Positions 1-6,648 are shown, numbered from the stretch's first letter. The stretch is DNA of 10,522 bases from Candidatus Hodarchaeota archaeon (GCA_016839955.1 JAEOTI010000777.1:1-10522), one strand, 5' to 3'. A program made the numbers and translations. The notes: generated from the letters alone by a model not told the origin.

Positions 1-2417
1 CTGGACAAGCAGAATACGATCACTACTATTGGACTGAATATCGAGATGTTACTGTCGAAACAGAAGATGGATTTCAAACTATTAGACAATATCTTGTATA
101 TAACGACCAATCTCTTCATCTAGTACGTGAGGAGTGGTGGGAAATCTATCAACGTCATTATCAATATATGAATGGAATAGGTACTGATCTTCTGACCACA
201 GATCACGATGGAGATGGTCTTAAAGATGGAATCGAAGTGAATTTATATAATACAGATCCATTTCTTGCTGATGGCGACAATGATGGGCTATCAGATCTTG
301 AGGAAATGGTCTTGTGGTCAACATCACCCACTGACTCAGATTCTGATAATGATGGCTTACTTGATAATCAGGAAATTGTTTCCTACTCCATTATCCTAGC
401 CAATGGAACCTCAGTCACTGTTCGTTCAAGTCCGCTATCTGTGGATACAGATGCAGATGATCTGCTTGATGCTTATGAAAAACAGCTGGGAACTGATCCT
501 ACTAGTATTGACTCCGACACTGACGATATTCTTGATCCTGATGAACTTTTGTTGGGCACTGACCCACTCAATTGGGATACTGATGGGGATGGTATCTCAG
601 ACGGAGTGGAATTGCAGGAATATACTGTTGCAATCATTGGTGCTAATTTTACTAGTATTTCAGACCCCCTACAAAATGACACCGATGCAGACGACTTGAG
701 TGACTATACAGAGCGTTATTTTTATTTTACAGCTGCTGATTTGAATGACACCGATGGAGATGGGCTATTAGATGGTGTTGAAGTACTTTTCTTATTGACA
801 AACCCGCTTTCTAATGATTCAGATAAAGATGGTTTACCAGATGATCTAGAAGTTGAGAGTTATTTCGTAAGCCTTCATGATCCATATAATACTTCATTTG
901 AAGCCTGGACAAACCCATGGCTTAACGATACTGATAGTGATGGATTATTGGATAGTTCTGAGCGATTTGTTTACCATACCGCCGGAGATCGGTCGGATAC
1001 TGATAGTGATGGATTATCTGACTTCAATGAACTGTTCGATTATGGGACGGATCCATTAAACCCGGATACAGATAATGATGGGCTTAATGATGGTTCTGAG
1101 CTGAACGGGTATTGCGTTCTCTTGGGAAATGGGACCCTTTTCATGAGTTTTACGAATCCACGTACAAATGATACTGATGGAGATGGTCTCAGCGACTATG
1201 AGGAGAAAGTGCTCTATGGTACTGCTGGTGATTACCCTGATACGGACACAGATCAGCTCTCTGACTTTGAAGAAGTACGAATTTATCACACAAATCCTCT
1301 GTTGGTCGACACTGATAGAGATGGACTTTGGGATGGAGAGGAAGTTATTGGTTACCAGGTAATTCTTTCAAATGGAACGAACTTGTGGTCTGCTACCAAT
1401 CCCATCCTGAACGACACCGATGGAGACGGTTTATCTGATAGTGAGGAAAGAATTCAACACAATACAGCAGGAGATTGCAAGGATACTGATGGAGATCGTT
1501 TATCCGATAGTTCTGAAATTTATGAGTATCAAACAGATCCTCTAAATCCCGACACGGATGCTGATGGATTGCTGGATGGGATTGAGATATCCCCATATCT
1601 TGTAATACTCGCTAATAAGACTGAATTTCTCAGCTCTACTAATCCACTGAGCAATGACACTGATAATGACACTATTAATGATTTCCTGGAACGAATGTTC
1701 TATTTTACGGCCGGGGACCGGGTTGATACTGATAGTGATGGTTTAACTGATGATCAAGAACTTGTTATCTACTCCACTGACCCCTTAAACCCAGATACTG
1801 ACGCTGATGGACTGTGGGATGGGATTGAACTCGAACCATATATAGTCATGTTATCAGATGGCACTATCCTTTGGGTGGTAACTGATCCAACGTTGAACGA
1901 TACTGATGGAGATCAGTTATCCGATTATGAAGAACGAGTAATTTATGGAACTGCTGGAGATTGTGTTGATACTGATAGTGATGGTTTAACTGATTATGAA
2001 GAAGTATTTGAATATTTATTGAACCCTCTTAACCCTGATGGAGATAGTGATTACTTTAGTGATGGCTTTGAGGTTACCCTTGGGTCCAACCCAGCTAGCA
2101 ATGTCTCAACACCAATTACATGGTTGCAGGATCGCATCTGGGAACTTCCAGATGATTTATTCAAAGGACCTCCAGACGAACGTAAAGGAGCACTTTCTAA
2201 CAAGTTATTGCATGCAGTAGCGAATATGGTTAGAAATGATCAGAACTACAATGGTGCCTATAACAAGACAATCCATGATATTCGCCCAAAACTTGACCCA
2301 ACAACGAACCAGAGTTGGGTAGTTGGGGATACTGGACTGCTAGAATATATTGATCTCTTAATTGCAGCTTTCCAGCAGGCTTCTGAGCAAGGAAACATGA
2401 TTGTCGGACACTCTTAA
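1..2417 (+). CDS. Large TSP3-repeat (calcium-binding) surface protein, 5'-truncated by window
   Basis: The reading frame is open from the first complete codon at position 3, so the gene begins before the window. The ATG at 168 is only the first internal Met. About 55 residues (beginning GQAEYDHYYW) precede roughly 24 copies of the acidic motif DxDxDGLxD, typical of thrombospondin type 3 repeats, whose Asp side chains bind calcium. The units form eight three-unit supermodules. The third unit of most supermodules carries a predicted beta-hairpin insert (Y-x-V-x-L-x-N-G-T). After the repeats (from about 2100) lies a segment of about 105 residues. It ends in a helical region, ALSNKLLHAV to LLEYIDLLIAAF, that resembles the small helical domain found at the C-terminus of many archaeal and bacterial exoproteins. 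There is no C-terminal membrane anchor. Secretion is inferred from calcium repeats and many N-x-S/T sequons; any signal peptide lies outside the window. The binding partner is unknown. Confidence 0.9.
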   Translation, partial: GQAEYDHYYWTEYRDVTVETEDGFQTIRQYLVYNDQSLHLVREEWWEIYQRHYQYMNGIGTDLLTTDHDGDGLKDGIEVNLYNTDPFLADGDNDGLSDLEEMVLWSTSPTDSDSDNDGLLDNQEIVSYSIILANGTSVTVRSSPLSVDTDADDLLDAYEKQLGTDPTSIDSDTDDILDPDELLLGTDPLNWDTDGDGISDGVELQEYTVAIIGANFTSISDPLQNDTDADDLSDYTERYFYFTAADLNDTDGDGLLDGVEVLFLLTNPLSNDSDKDGLPDDLEVESYFVSLHDPYNTSFEAWTNPWLNDTDSDGLLDSSERFVYHTAGDRSDTDSDGLSDFNELFDYGTDPLNPDTDNDGLNDGSELNGYCVLLGNGTLFMSFTNPRTNDTDGDGLSDYEEKVLYGTAGDYPDTDTDQLSDFEEVRIYHTNPLLVDTDRDGLWDGEEVIGYQVILSNGTNLWSATNPILNDTDGDGLSDSEERIQHNTAGDCKDTDGDRLSDSSEIYEYQTDPLNPDTDADGLLDGIEISPYLVILANKTEFLSSTNPLSNDTDNDTINDFLERMFYFTAGDRVDTDSDGLTDDQELVIYSTDPLNPDTDADGLWDGIELEPYIVMLSDGTILWVVTDPTLNDTDGDQLSDYEERVIYGTAGDCVDTDSDGLTDYEEVFEYLLNPLNPDGDSDYFSDGFEVTLGSNPASNVSTPITWLQDRIWELPDDLFKGPPDERKGALSNKLLHAVANMVRNDQNYNGAYNKTIHDIRPKLDPTTNQSWVVGDTGLLEYIDLLIAAFQQASEQGNMIVGHS
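198..2100 (+). repeat. Eight tandem ~243-base coding supermodules (three TSP3 units each)
   Basis: Equivalent codons before the first DxDxDG of each supermodule fall at 198, 441, 675, 924, 1167, 1410, 1653 and 1896. Spacings are 243, 234, 249, 243, 243, 243 and 243 bases, i.e. mostly exactly 81 residues. Each supermodule is NDTDGDGLSD...TAGD (22 residues), then DTDSDGLSD...TDPLNP (about 25), then DTDADGLxDG with a hairpin insert (about 34). The last one lacks the insert. Identity reaches DNA level in places: 1722-1751 and 1965-1994 are the same 30 bases. This is typical of growth by unequal recombination. Confidence 0.93.
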
Positions 2418-2464
2418 ACTCTTAACAGAGTTTAATAAATAGGTGACTTAGATGACTAGTTTTT
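2414..2464 (+). terminator. Hairpin overlapping the stop codon, then a T run
   Basis: A perfect 8-base inverted repeat, TTAAACTC (2414-2421) and GAGTTTAA (2428-2435), has a 6-base loop TTAACA. It overlaps the TAA stop of the repeat protein. A T5 run follows at 2460-2464. It could end transcription of the long gene. The T run is 25 bases beyond the stem, so this is not a classic intrinsic terminator. The TTTTTATT at 2460-2467 could equally be the TATA element of the next gene, which starts 33 bases later. Confidence 0.4.
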
Positions 2465-2499
2465 ATTAGAAACGATAACCTGACGGGAGAAGACGAACC

Positions 2500-3726
2500 A
2501 TGTTGCTAGCAGAAGATGGAAAATACATTTACTGTAGTTATCTCCCAGGGAAAGTCCTAGTTGTTGCAGTTGATACTGGAGAACTGATAACCCAGCTTGA
2601 ATATCCACTTGATCCTTATCCCGCTTACTTTAGGGATTTACATTCTTCGATTGCGGTAGGAAACGGGCTTATCTTCGTTGGTAGCCCTGCTGGATGGATT
2701 CGAGTTTGGCAAACCGAAAGCTGGGAACATATTGCGAAATTTCGAGCTCATTGGCAGAATGAATTCTATTATAGTGATGGTGGATCAGCTTGGGATGAAT
2801 CTATTGGAGCAATGTTTGACGTAACTTATGGAGACAATAAACTTTATACTGGTGGTTGGGATCAGACTATCCGGATTTGGCATCCTAGTTCCATTGGAGG
2901 GTGGAGGCAACCAGAAAAAGTATGTGAGATTAAGTTTATTACAAATAACCAAACTGGTAGTGGGGTAGCTTCTCTTCATTACAATGAAAATGGTTTTTTG
3001 CTCTTTACAACTCTCTTCTGTAACCTAGACCAGATGATAATTTGGGATGCGAACCCTCAGGTTCTACATCTTCCAACAGATCAAAAAGGATGGATGGGTC
3101 ATCCTCTCGCCTTTCCTTATGGTTATATTTACAAACCTGGAGAGTTTCCAGTGACTCGACGAAAAGACTGTTATCTTGTTCGCGAAATTCCTAACCGTTT
3201 CTCTGTTTGGCAATGGAAGGATCTTCTGAGTCCTGAATTACGAACATGGGCCAATGGTTTATTATATAACCAACGAGATTTGGAACGCTATAAACCAAAT
3301 CCGGGGTGTGTTCTAAAATCAAAAGAACCACAAGTAAAACAAGACCGTGGCATTTCTAAAATTTGTAGCTTGAAAAAGGCGTTGATTGGTAAAAAGAGGG
3401 AAGATCGGGGACAATTGCGTATGTGGGATGAAAAAGTTGATTTGTGGACACCTATTCTTACCTGGGAACCAGAAACTTATGATAATCCTGTTAGGGAACT
3501 ATTAGGTATTGGTACACGAACAATTGCAGTTTTACACTTTGGAGGACGACGAGGAGCAAAAAGACCTGTTTTGAGAGTTTGGGATGTTTCATCAGAGGAG
3601 CTTCTTGGGCTTCATAGGGCAATTTGGGACACTAAACCTTTATCAGATGCCAATTTCCCTATGATCAAAGGGGAAGGAGCAGATTCTCAGATTCCTTGGC
3701 CAACAGGACAATGGATAGAAGATTGA
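2500..3726 (+). CDS. WD40-like seven-bladed beta-propeller protein
   Basis: This 408-residue protein has repeated blade endings typical of degenerate WD40 repeats: IRVW (67-70), IRIW (124-127), MIIW (179-182), VWQW (236-239), LRMW (306-309) and LRVW-D (358-362). The first 33 residues form another strand-rich repeat ending in a VDTGEL turn. That gives about seven blades, enough for one closed propeller. WD40 propellers are protein-binding scaffolds, and no catalytic motif is visible. There is no signal peptide or membrane segment, so it is probably cytoplasmic. Residues 250-305 form a basic insert (YKPNPGCVLKSKEPQVKQ) between blades. The ATG at 2500 is the only usual start: an in-frame TAA lies at 2476-2478 and there is no GTG or TTG between. 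No good ribosome binding site is visible. The link to the preceding surface-protein gene is unclear. Confidence 0.75.
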   Translation: MLLAEDGKYIYCSYLPGKVLVVAVDTGELITQLEYPLDPYPAYFRDLHSSIAVGNGLIFVGSPAGWIRVWQTESWEHIAKFRAHWQNEFYYSDGGSAWDESIGAMFDVTYGDNKLYTGGWDQTIRIWHPSSIGGWRQPEKVCEIKFITNNQTGSGVASLHYNENGFLLFTTLFCNLDQMIIWDANPQVLHLPTDQKGWMGHPLAFPYGYIYKPGEFPVTRRKDCYLVREIPNRFSVWQWKDLLSPELRTWANGLLYNQRDLERYKPNPGCVLKSKEPQVKQDRGISKICSLKKALIGKKREDRGQLRMWDEKVDLWTPILTWEPETYDNPVRELLGIGTRTIAVLHFGGRRGAKRPVLRVWDVSSEELLGLHRAIWDTKPLSDANFPMIKGEGADSQIPWPTGQWIED

Positions 3727-3810
3727 GATATTAAAAAAACAAAAAAAGTGCTCTATTTAGTGATCATCAATTGTTCGACAATACTAGATTGTGTTATGGG
3801 ACAATTGGGA

Positions 3811-3841
3811 TTAATTTAATACATTACTTCAAATAAGTAAT
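3811..3841 (+). promoter_or_regulatory. Candidate promoter with dyad between TATA and transcription start
   Basis: TTAATTTAAT at 3811-3820 is the best TATA-like stretch in the 180-base gap (3727-3906). Directly after it is a perfect 7-base inverted repeat, ATTACTT (3823-3829) and AAGTAAT (3835-3841), with a 5-base spacer. A start point about 26 bases past the TATA would lie at about 3842, so a protein bound to the dyad would block initiation. The rest of the gap holds only a small ATTGT-TCG-ACAAT hairpin (3770-3782) and no other gene. Confidence 0.35.
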
Positions 3842-3886
3842 AATCTCTTCGCTTTCATTTAGGTCGTTAAAATTGAAGGTGCGTAC

Positions 3887-3910
3887 ATGTTGTCCAGTGA
3901 TGATTATTGA
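3887..3910 (+). other. Possible 7-codon leader ORF coupled to the next gene
   Basis: ATG at 3887 opens the peptide MLSSDDY and stops at TGA 3908-3910. A good ribosome binding site, AAGGTG (3876-3881), sits 5 bases upstream. The stop overlaps the TTG start of the membrane-protein gene (TTGA, 3907-3910), an arrangement that usually means translational coupling. It could instead be chance, or the relic of a frameshifted start. Confidence 0.3.
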
Positions 3911-4215
3911 CAACAACATCGGACTGTTTTAAGGTCCTATTGGGAGAAGAAACGTCCCAATGGGAGCAATACGTACAAGGATGGCAGAAATTATTTTTAA
4001 GTTTGGATGACATCCTGTGGAAGGTATTACTCACCACAGCGTATTTTGTTCGGGCTCTAGCCCTATTGATGTTATTATATGGGTTAGCGGAAAGAATTTG
4101 GTTTTGGGGGGAAAGGGAAGCGACAAAAAGAGTTGTTACTAGCTTTTTTGTTTTAATTTTAGTGACAGTTCCTTTTTTTTTAGCAGGTTTCTCCTTATTA
4201 TATCCTGAATGGTAG
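3907..4215 (+). CDS. Small two-helix membrane protein (unknown)
   Basis: I do not recognise the family. The 102-residue product has a soluble N-terminal part (1-36), a hydrophobic helix at about 38-60, a short basic turn (WGEREATKR, 67-75) and a second helix at about 76-98 containing a Pro. The start is TTG at 3907. GTGAT (3897-3901), complementary to the archaeal anti-Shine-Dalgarno, lies 5 bases upstream, and an in-frame TGA at 3901 excludes an earlier start. The next in-frame ATG lies inside the first helix. The gene ends 4 bases before the next ATG, so the two are co-transcribed and probably in one complex. The helix, basic turn, K/R-rich helix-start pattern recurs in the next protein and recalls VirB2/TrbC or CedA1-type pilin-like subunits. 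That is a resemblance of shape only. Confidence 0.6.
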   Translation: MTTTSDCFKVLLGEETSQWEQYVQGWQKLFLSLDDILWKVLLTTAYFVRALALLMLLYGLAERIWFWGEREATKRVVTSFFVLILVTVPFFLAGFSLLYPEW

Positions 4216-4219
4216 GTTT

Positions 4220-4837
4220 ATGGAGATGTCAGTTAAAAATAAACATTTTATTGTAGCTTTTCTAGAATATGAAAATGCTATTCTTAAAATAATTCAAACT
4301 ATTCAAGTTTATTTTACAATTATTTTAAATCTTAGTTTTCCTTTTATGATCTTAATTGCAATTGCAATTGCATTTTTTACATTTCTGATTGGGTATTTTG
4401 AATTTGCTGTTTCAATAAATCCTAAAATCGGTTTCCAAAAAGCATCTCGGGGAATAATTGTTATTATTGGATTATTACTCGTTTTTGGAGATTTAAGTGA
4501 TATTGAGAGTTTAACCAAGATTCCTCTTTCAAAGATTGATAGAATAGTTTTAGAAAATTCAAATAGACAATTAGATGTAATAGAAGGGTATTACAATATT
4601 CGAATCTGTATTATTAATGGATTCTTTTTGATGTTATTCCTAATCGGTGCTTGTTCATTTATTCTCATCATTTGGGGGTTAGGTTTACTTACACTTTCAA
4701 GTAATGACCCGATTCAAAAACAAAAAATAATGAAGACGATATTTAGGGCTACTATTGGTGTTATTGGAGCATTTTTTCCTCTAGGGGTTATTCTACCTAA
4801 TATAAATCTTCCTTTTCTTATCTTAAGGAACTTTTGA
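4220..4837 (+). CDS. Four-helix membrane protein with internal hairpin duplication (unknown)
   Basis: This 205-residue product is very hydrophobic, with helices at about 29-60, 78-91, 129-158 and 175-193. It falls into two similar halves. Each is a helix, a polar turn beginning N-P or N-D-P and rich in Lys (INPKIGFQKASRG, 66-78; NDPIQKQKIMKT, 162-173), then a Gly-containing helix (IIVIIG; ATIGVIG). A polar linker of about 38 residues (91-128) joins the halves. The halves may be an old duplication of the same hairpin seen in the gene just upstream, which ends 4 bases before this ATG. A second in-frame ATG at 4226 is an alternative start. GC content is very low: 11 of 60 bases in 4261-4320. No function can be assigned. 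A membrane channel or pilin-like role is only inferred from topology. Confidence 0.7.
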   Translation: MEMSVKNKHFIVAFLEYENAILKIIQTIQVYFTIILNLSFPFMILIAIAIAFFTFLIGYFEFAVSINPKIGFQKASRGIIVIIGLLLVFGDLSDIESLTKIPLSKIDRIVLENSNRQLDVIEGYYNIRICIINGFFLMLFLIGACSFILIIWGLGLLTLSSNDPIQKQKIMKTIFRATIGVIGAFFPLGVILPNINLPFLILRNF

Positions 4838-4865
4838 TAGTTAAATATAGTAGTTGAAAGAGAAA

Positions 4866-5060
4866 ATGGACTTATCCTCTTTTTTTCTTGAAATATTATG
4901 GATAATCAGCTCAATGGTTTTCAGTAAACAAATGGGTGGTGTAATCTTCATTTTGGGAATCCTGAAATTTACAGTTAATGAAGAAGGTCATTACTTGATT
5001 TTGATAGGTATTCTACTATTATTAATAGGAATAGACCTTACATTTACTGAAACAACTTAA
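4866..5060 (+). CDS. Small two-helix membrane protein (unknown)
   Basis: This 64-residue product begins MDLSSFFLEI and contains two hydrophobic stretches, about 6-36 and 43-58, separated by a short acidic turn (VNEEGHY). ATG 4866 is preferred over the in-frame TTG at 4854, which would add only MKEK. It follows the four-helix protein by 28 bases and is the last of three consecutive membrane-protein genes, ended by an oligo-T run. The family is not recognised, and the gene is short enough that its reality rests on context: same strand, tight spacing and hydrophobic pattern. Confidence 0.45.
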   Translation: MDLSSFFLEILWIISSMVFSKQMGGVIFILGILKFTVNEEGHYLILIGILLLLIGIDLTFTETT

Positions 5061-5084
5061 TTTTAAAATTTCTAATAATCTCTA

Positions 5085-5096
5085 TTTTTTTTATTT
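5085..5096 (+). terminator. Oligo-T terminator of membrane-protein operon
   Basis: T8 (5085-5092) followed by A and T4 lies 25 bases after the last membrane-protein stop codon. Archaeal transcription commonly ends at such T-rich stretches without a hairpin. Confidence 0.55.
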
Positions 5097-5424
5097 TCAA
5101 ATTCATGTTGTAGAACAAATTTCTTAAATGACATTTGTTCATTCGTGATGTTGCACCCGTTTTACGTCCTTTTCTACTGATATTCTAAACTAATTCAGAG
5201 GTTTGAGCTTTTGTAAGAGATTTTAAATAACAATTGAGAAAATATTGTTTTTTTAAAATTTATTTTGTTCTTTTTTGATGTTTGAACTCAAATTTTCCAC
5301 TCATCAAAACATTGATTGATTTGAATTTGATTATTCCAGAACTGTTATTTTCTCACGAATTTGATAAAAAGGAAAAACCAATTATTCACATCAATGGTTG
5401 AACTAATATTCGAAAGAAAGCGGT

Positions 5425-5429
5425 AGGTG
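5425..5429 (+). promoter_or_regulatory. Ribosome binding site supporting the GTG start at 5435
   Basis: AGGTG ends 5 bases before the GTG codon at 5435. It matches the archaeal Shine-Dalgarno core and supports this unusual start. Confidence 0.6.
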
Positions 5430-5434
5430 TTTTT

Positions 5435-6334
5435 GTGGGGAAAAATTCCTCAAAAAATAGATCTAATTTTGATTTTGTTGATGCAGCAGTATTTAATACT
5501 CTAAAAGTTCTTAATTCACAATATCTACCTATCTTGAAAGTAATTTCACAAAACCCTAAACCATTGAACTATACAACTCTAGAAAAAGAAATTTCACTAA
5601 AGAAAATACGATCTAGTAGTTTAAAACGCCGATTTAGAAATCTTATATCGGCTGGGCTCGTTGAAAAATCTCATTATAGCTATGCAAAATCCAAATTATA
5701 TTTCAAACCCAAAGGAGAAATTATAAGTACGGTTCTTGAGAAATTTAATTGGAGAAATGTCCCTCAATTTTATGATTTAACGCAATTTCTTCTTTTCCAA
5801 GTTCTACCAGCTCAAAATGATTTTTGTGCTCGTGATCTTGCAGTAGAAACTGGTCTTTGTGGTTATGTGAAAATTAAAAGAATATTATCACGCTTTCAGT
5901 CTTTCAATTATATCAAAATGACTCGATCCAGTTTAAGATTTACATATTTCAAAGTAACGAAGAGTCAAAAATTAATAAAAGCATTAATTGAAGATTTATA
6001 CACCGTATTTACTGAATCGATGTTGATTTTACTTGATGAAAAAGATTCATGGTTATTGAACCCTTCTCTTTTATCTTTTTTTACAAACCGAACATCTATT
6101 ATGCTTGAAATCCTACGAGAAGCATCAAGGGTAGAAAACGGAATAAATCAATTTACTTTAGCTGAATCATTGCTCATACCAATATATAAAATCCGTGAAA
6201 TTATTTTAGAACTTGAACAAATGAAATTTTTTCGAACTAAACCCATTAATGGAACTCAAGATAGATTAATTACATTAACAAAACGTGGTCGGTCATTTTT
6301 CCAGCATTTATCTAGTGTTTCTGAAGAATGGTGA
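5435..6334 (+). CDS. Predicted DNA-binding protein with three winged-helix domains
   Basis: The 299-residue, basic product appears to hold three winged-helix units. Unit 1 (about 30-103) has helices ending LKRRFRNLISAGLVEKS and a wing YAKSKLYFKPKGE. Unit 2 (about 115-188) has RDLAVETGLCGYVKIKRILS and a wing with SLRFTYFKVTKSQ. Unit 3 (about 219-293) has FTLAESLLIPIYKIREIILE and a wing DRLITLTKRGRSFF. Each has the usual order: helix, recognition helix, then a strand pair ending in K/R-x-G or K-S. No effector or enzyme domain is visible. The start is GTG at 5435 with a well-placed AGGTG. The stop overlaps the next gene by 7 bases, so the two are translated together. It may act as a transcription regulator, perhaps of its own AT-rich upstream region, or as a replication- or element-associated DNA-binding protein. 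The specific family is not recognised. Confidence 0.7.
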   Translation: MGKNSSKNRSNFDFVDAAVFNTLKVLNSQYLPILKVISQNPKPLNYTTLEKEISLKKIRSSSLKRRFRNLISAGLVEKSHYSYAKSKLYFKPKGEIISTVLEKFNWRNVPQFYDLTQFLLFQVLPAQNDFCARDLAVETGLCGYVKIKRILSRFQSFNYIKMTRSSLRFTYFKVTKSQKLIKALIEDLYTVFTESMLILLDEKDSWLLNPSLLSFFTNRTSIMLEILREASRVENGINQFTLAESLLIPIYKIREIILELEQMKFFRTKPINGTQDRLITLTKRGRSFFQHLSSVSEEW

Positions 6335-6648
6335 GATTATTGCCTGCTTTAGTAGCTAAACGACAAAAATGTGGTAAGAAAAACTGTCGTTGTCAAATAT
6401 TAGGCGAATTGCATGGACCTTATTTCTGGATTGTAACCTACCGACGAAAACAAGATCGTCAGAACCGGGGAACGTATGAATGGAAATATCTAGGTAGATC
6501 TATAGAAAGAGTTTTAGAAAAACTTACTGATGAAAATACAGAGTTTTTTTTGCAATACGGTAAGGAAAAAGTAATTCAAATATTAAATTCTAACCAATCA
6601 GACAAATTAGTAAAAAGTAAAGTGGTCCTGGGAAAGATGGAAAAATAA
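6328..6648 (+). CDS. Small Cys-cluster protein resembling DUF6788
   Basis: This 106-residue product has C15-G-K-K-N-C20-R-C22 followed by G26-x-x-H29-G30-P31-Y32 and a basic strand region (VTYRRKQDRQ) leading to YLGR. The pattern CGKxxCxCxxGxxHGPYxx...YLG is that of the DUF6788 family of small proteins in bacteria and archaea, often found beside mobile-element genes. I state this from memory of the motif, not from a search. The three Cys and the His could bind zinc, and the basic surface suggests nucleic-acid binding, but the function is unknown. The ATG at 6328 lies inside the preceding winged-helix gene (overlap 6328-6334); the GTG at 6331 is an alternative. The gene meets the minus-strand methyltransferase tail to tail across 53 bases. 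Confidence 0.7.
   Translation: MVRLLPALVAKRQKCGKKNCRCQILGELHGPYFWIVTYRRKQDRQNRGTYEWKYLGRSIERVLEKLTDENTEFFLQYGKEKVIQILNSNQSDKLVKSKVVLGKMEK

Larger units (their letters stand above)
5061..5434. promoter_or_regulatory. AT-rich gene-free region with dyads and TTTGA cluster
   Basis: This 374-base gap holds no convincing gene. After the oligo-T terminator there is a perfect 8-base inverted repeat, GAACAAAT (5113-5120) and ATTTGTTC (5133-5140). Further on come nested dyads: TTTTGATG (5273-5280) with CATCAAAA (5302-5309) encloses TTTGA-AC-TCAAA (5281-5292). The pentamer TTTGA occurs at 5202, 5274, 5281, 5320, 5326 and 5360 on this strand. Its complement TCAAA is at 5288 and 5304. These are candidate binding sites for the winged-helix protein encoded just downstream. 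A TATA-like TTTTAAAATTT lies near 5251-5261, but no single promoter stands out. Confidence 0.4.

Noticed and set aside
168..170. ATG as the start of the TSP3-repeat protein
   Set aside because: The same frame is open back to position 3 with protein-like sequence, so this Met is internal and the gene begins outside the window.
403..1596. Several overlapping open frames on both strands within the repeat gene
   Set aside because: They are shadows of the regular acidic-repeat codons, rich in Met/Ile/Ser runs and with no domain or start signal.
198..2100. Regular repeats as a CRISPR array
   Set aside because: The period is 243 bases, the frame is continuous protein, and there are no short identical repeats with unique spacers.
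3770..3782. ATTGT-TCG-ACAAT hairpin after the WD40 gene as a terminator
   Set aside because: The stem is only 5 AT-rich pairs and no T run follows; expected often by chance in such sequence.
4355..4372. ATTGCA repeated three times as a microsatellite or regulatory element
   Set aside because: It encodes an Ile-Ala run inside a membrane helix and is explained by coding; three copies are too few.
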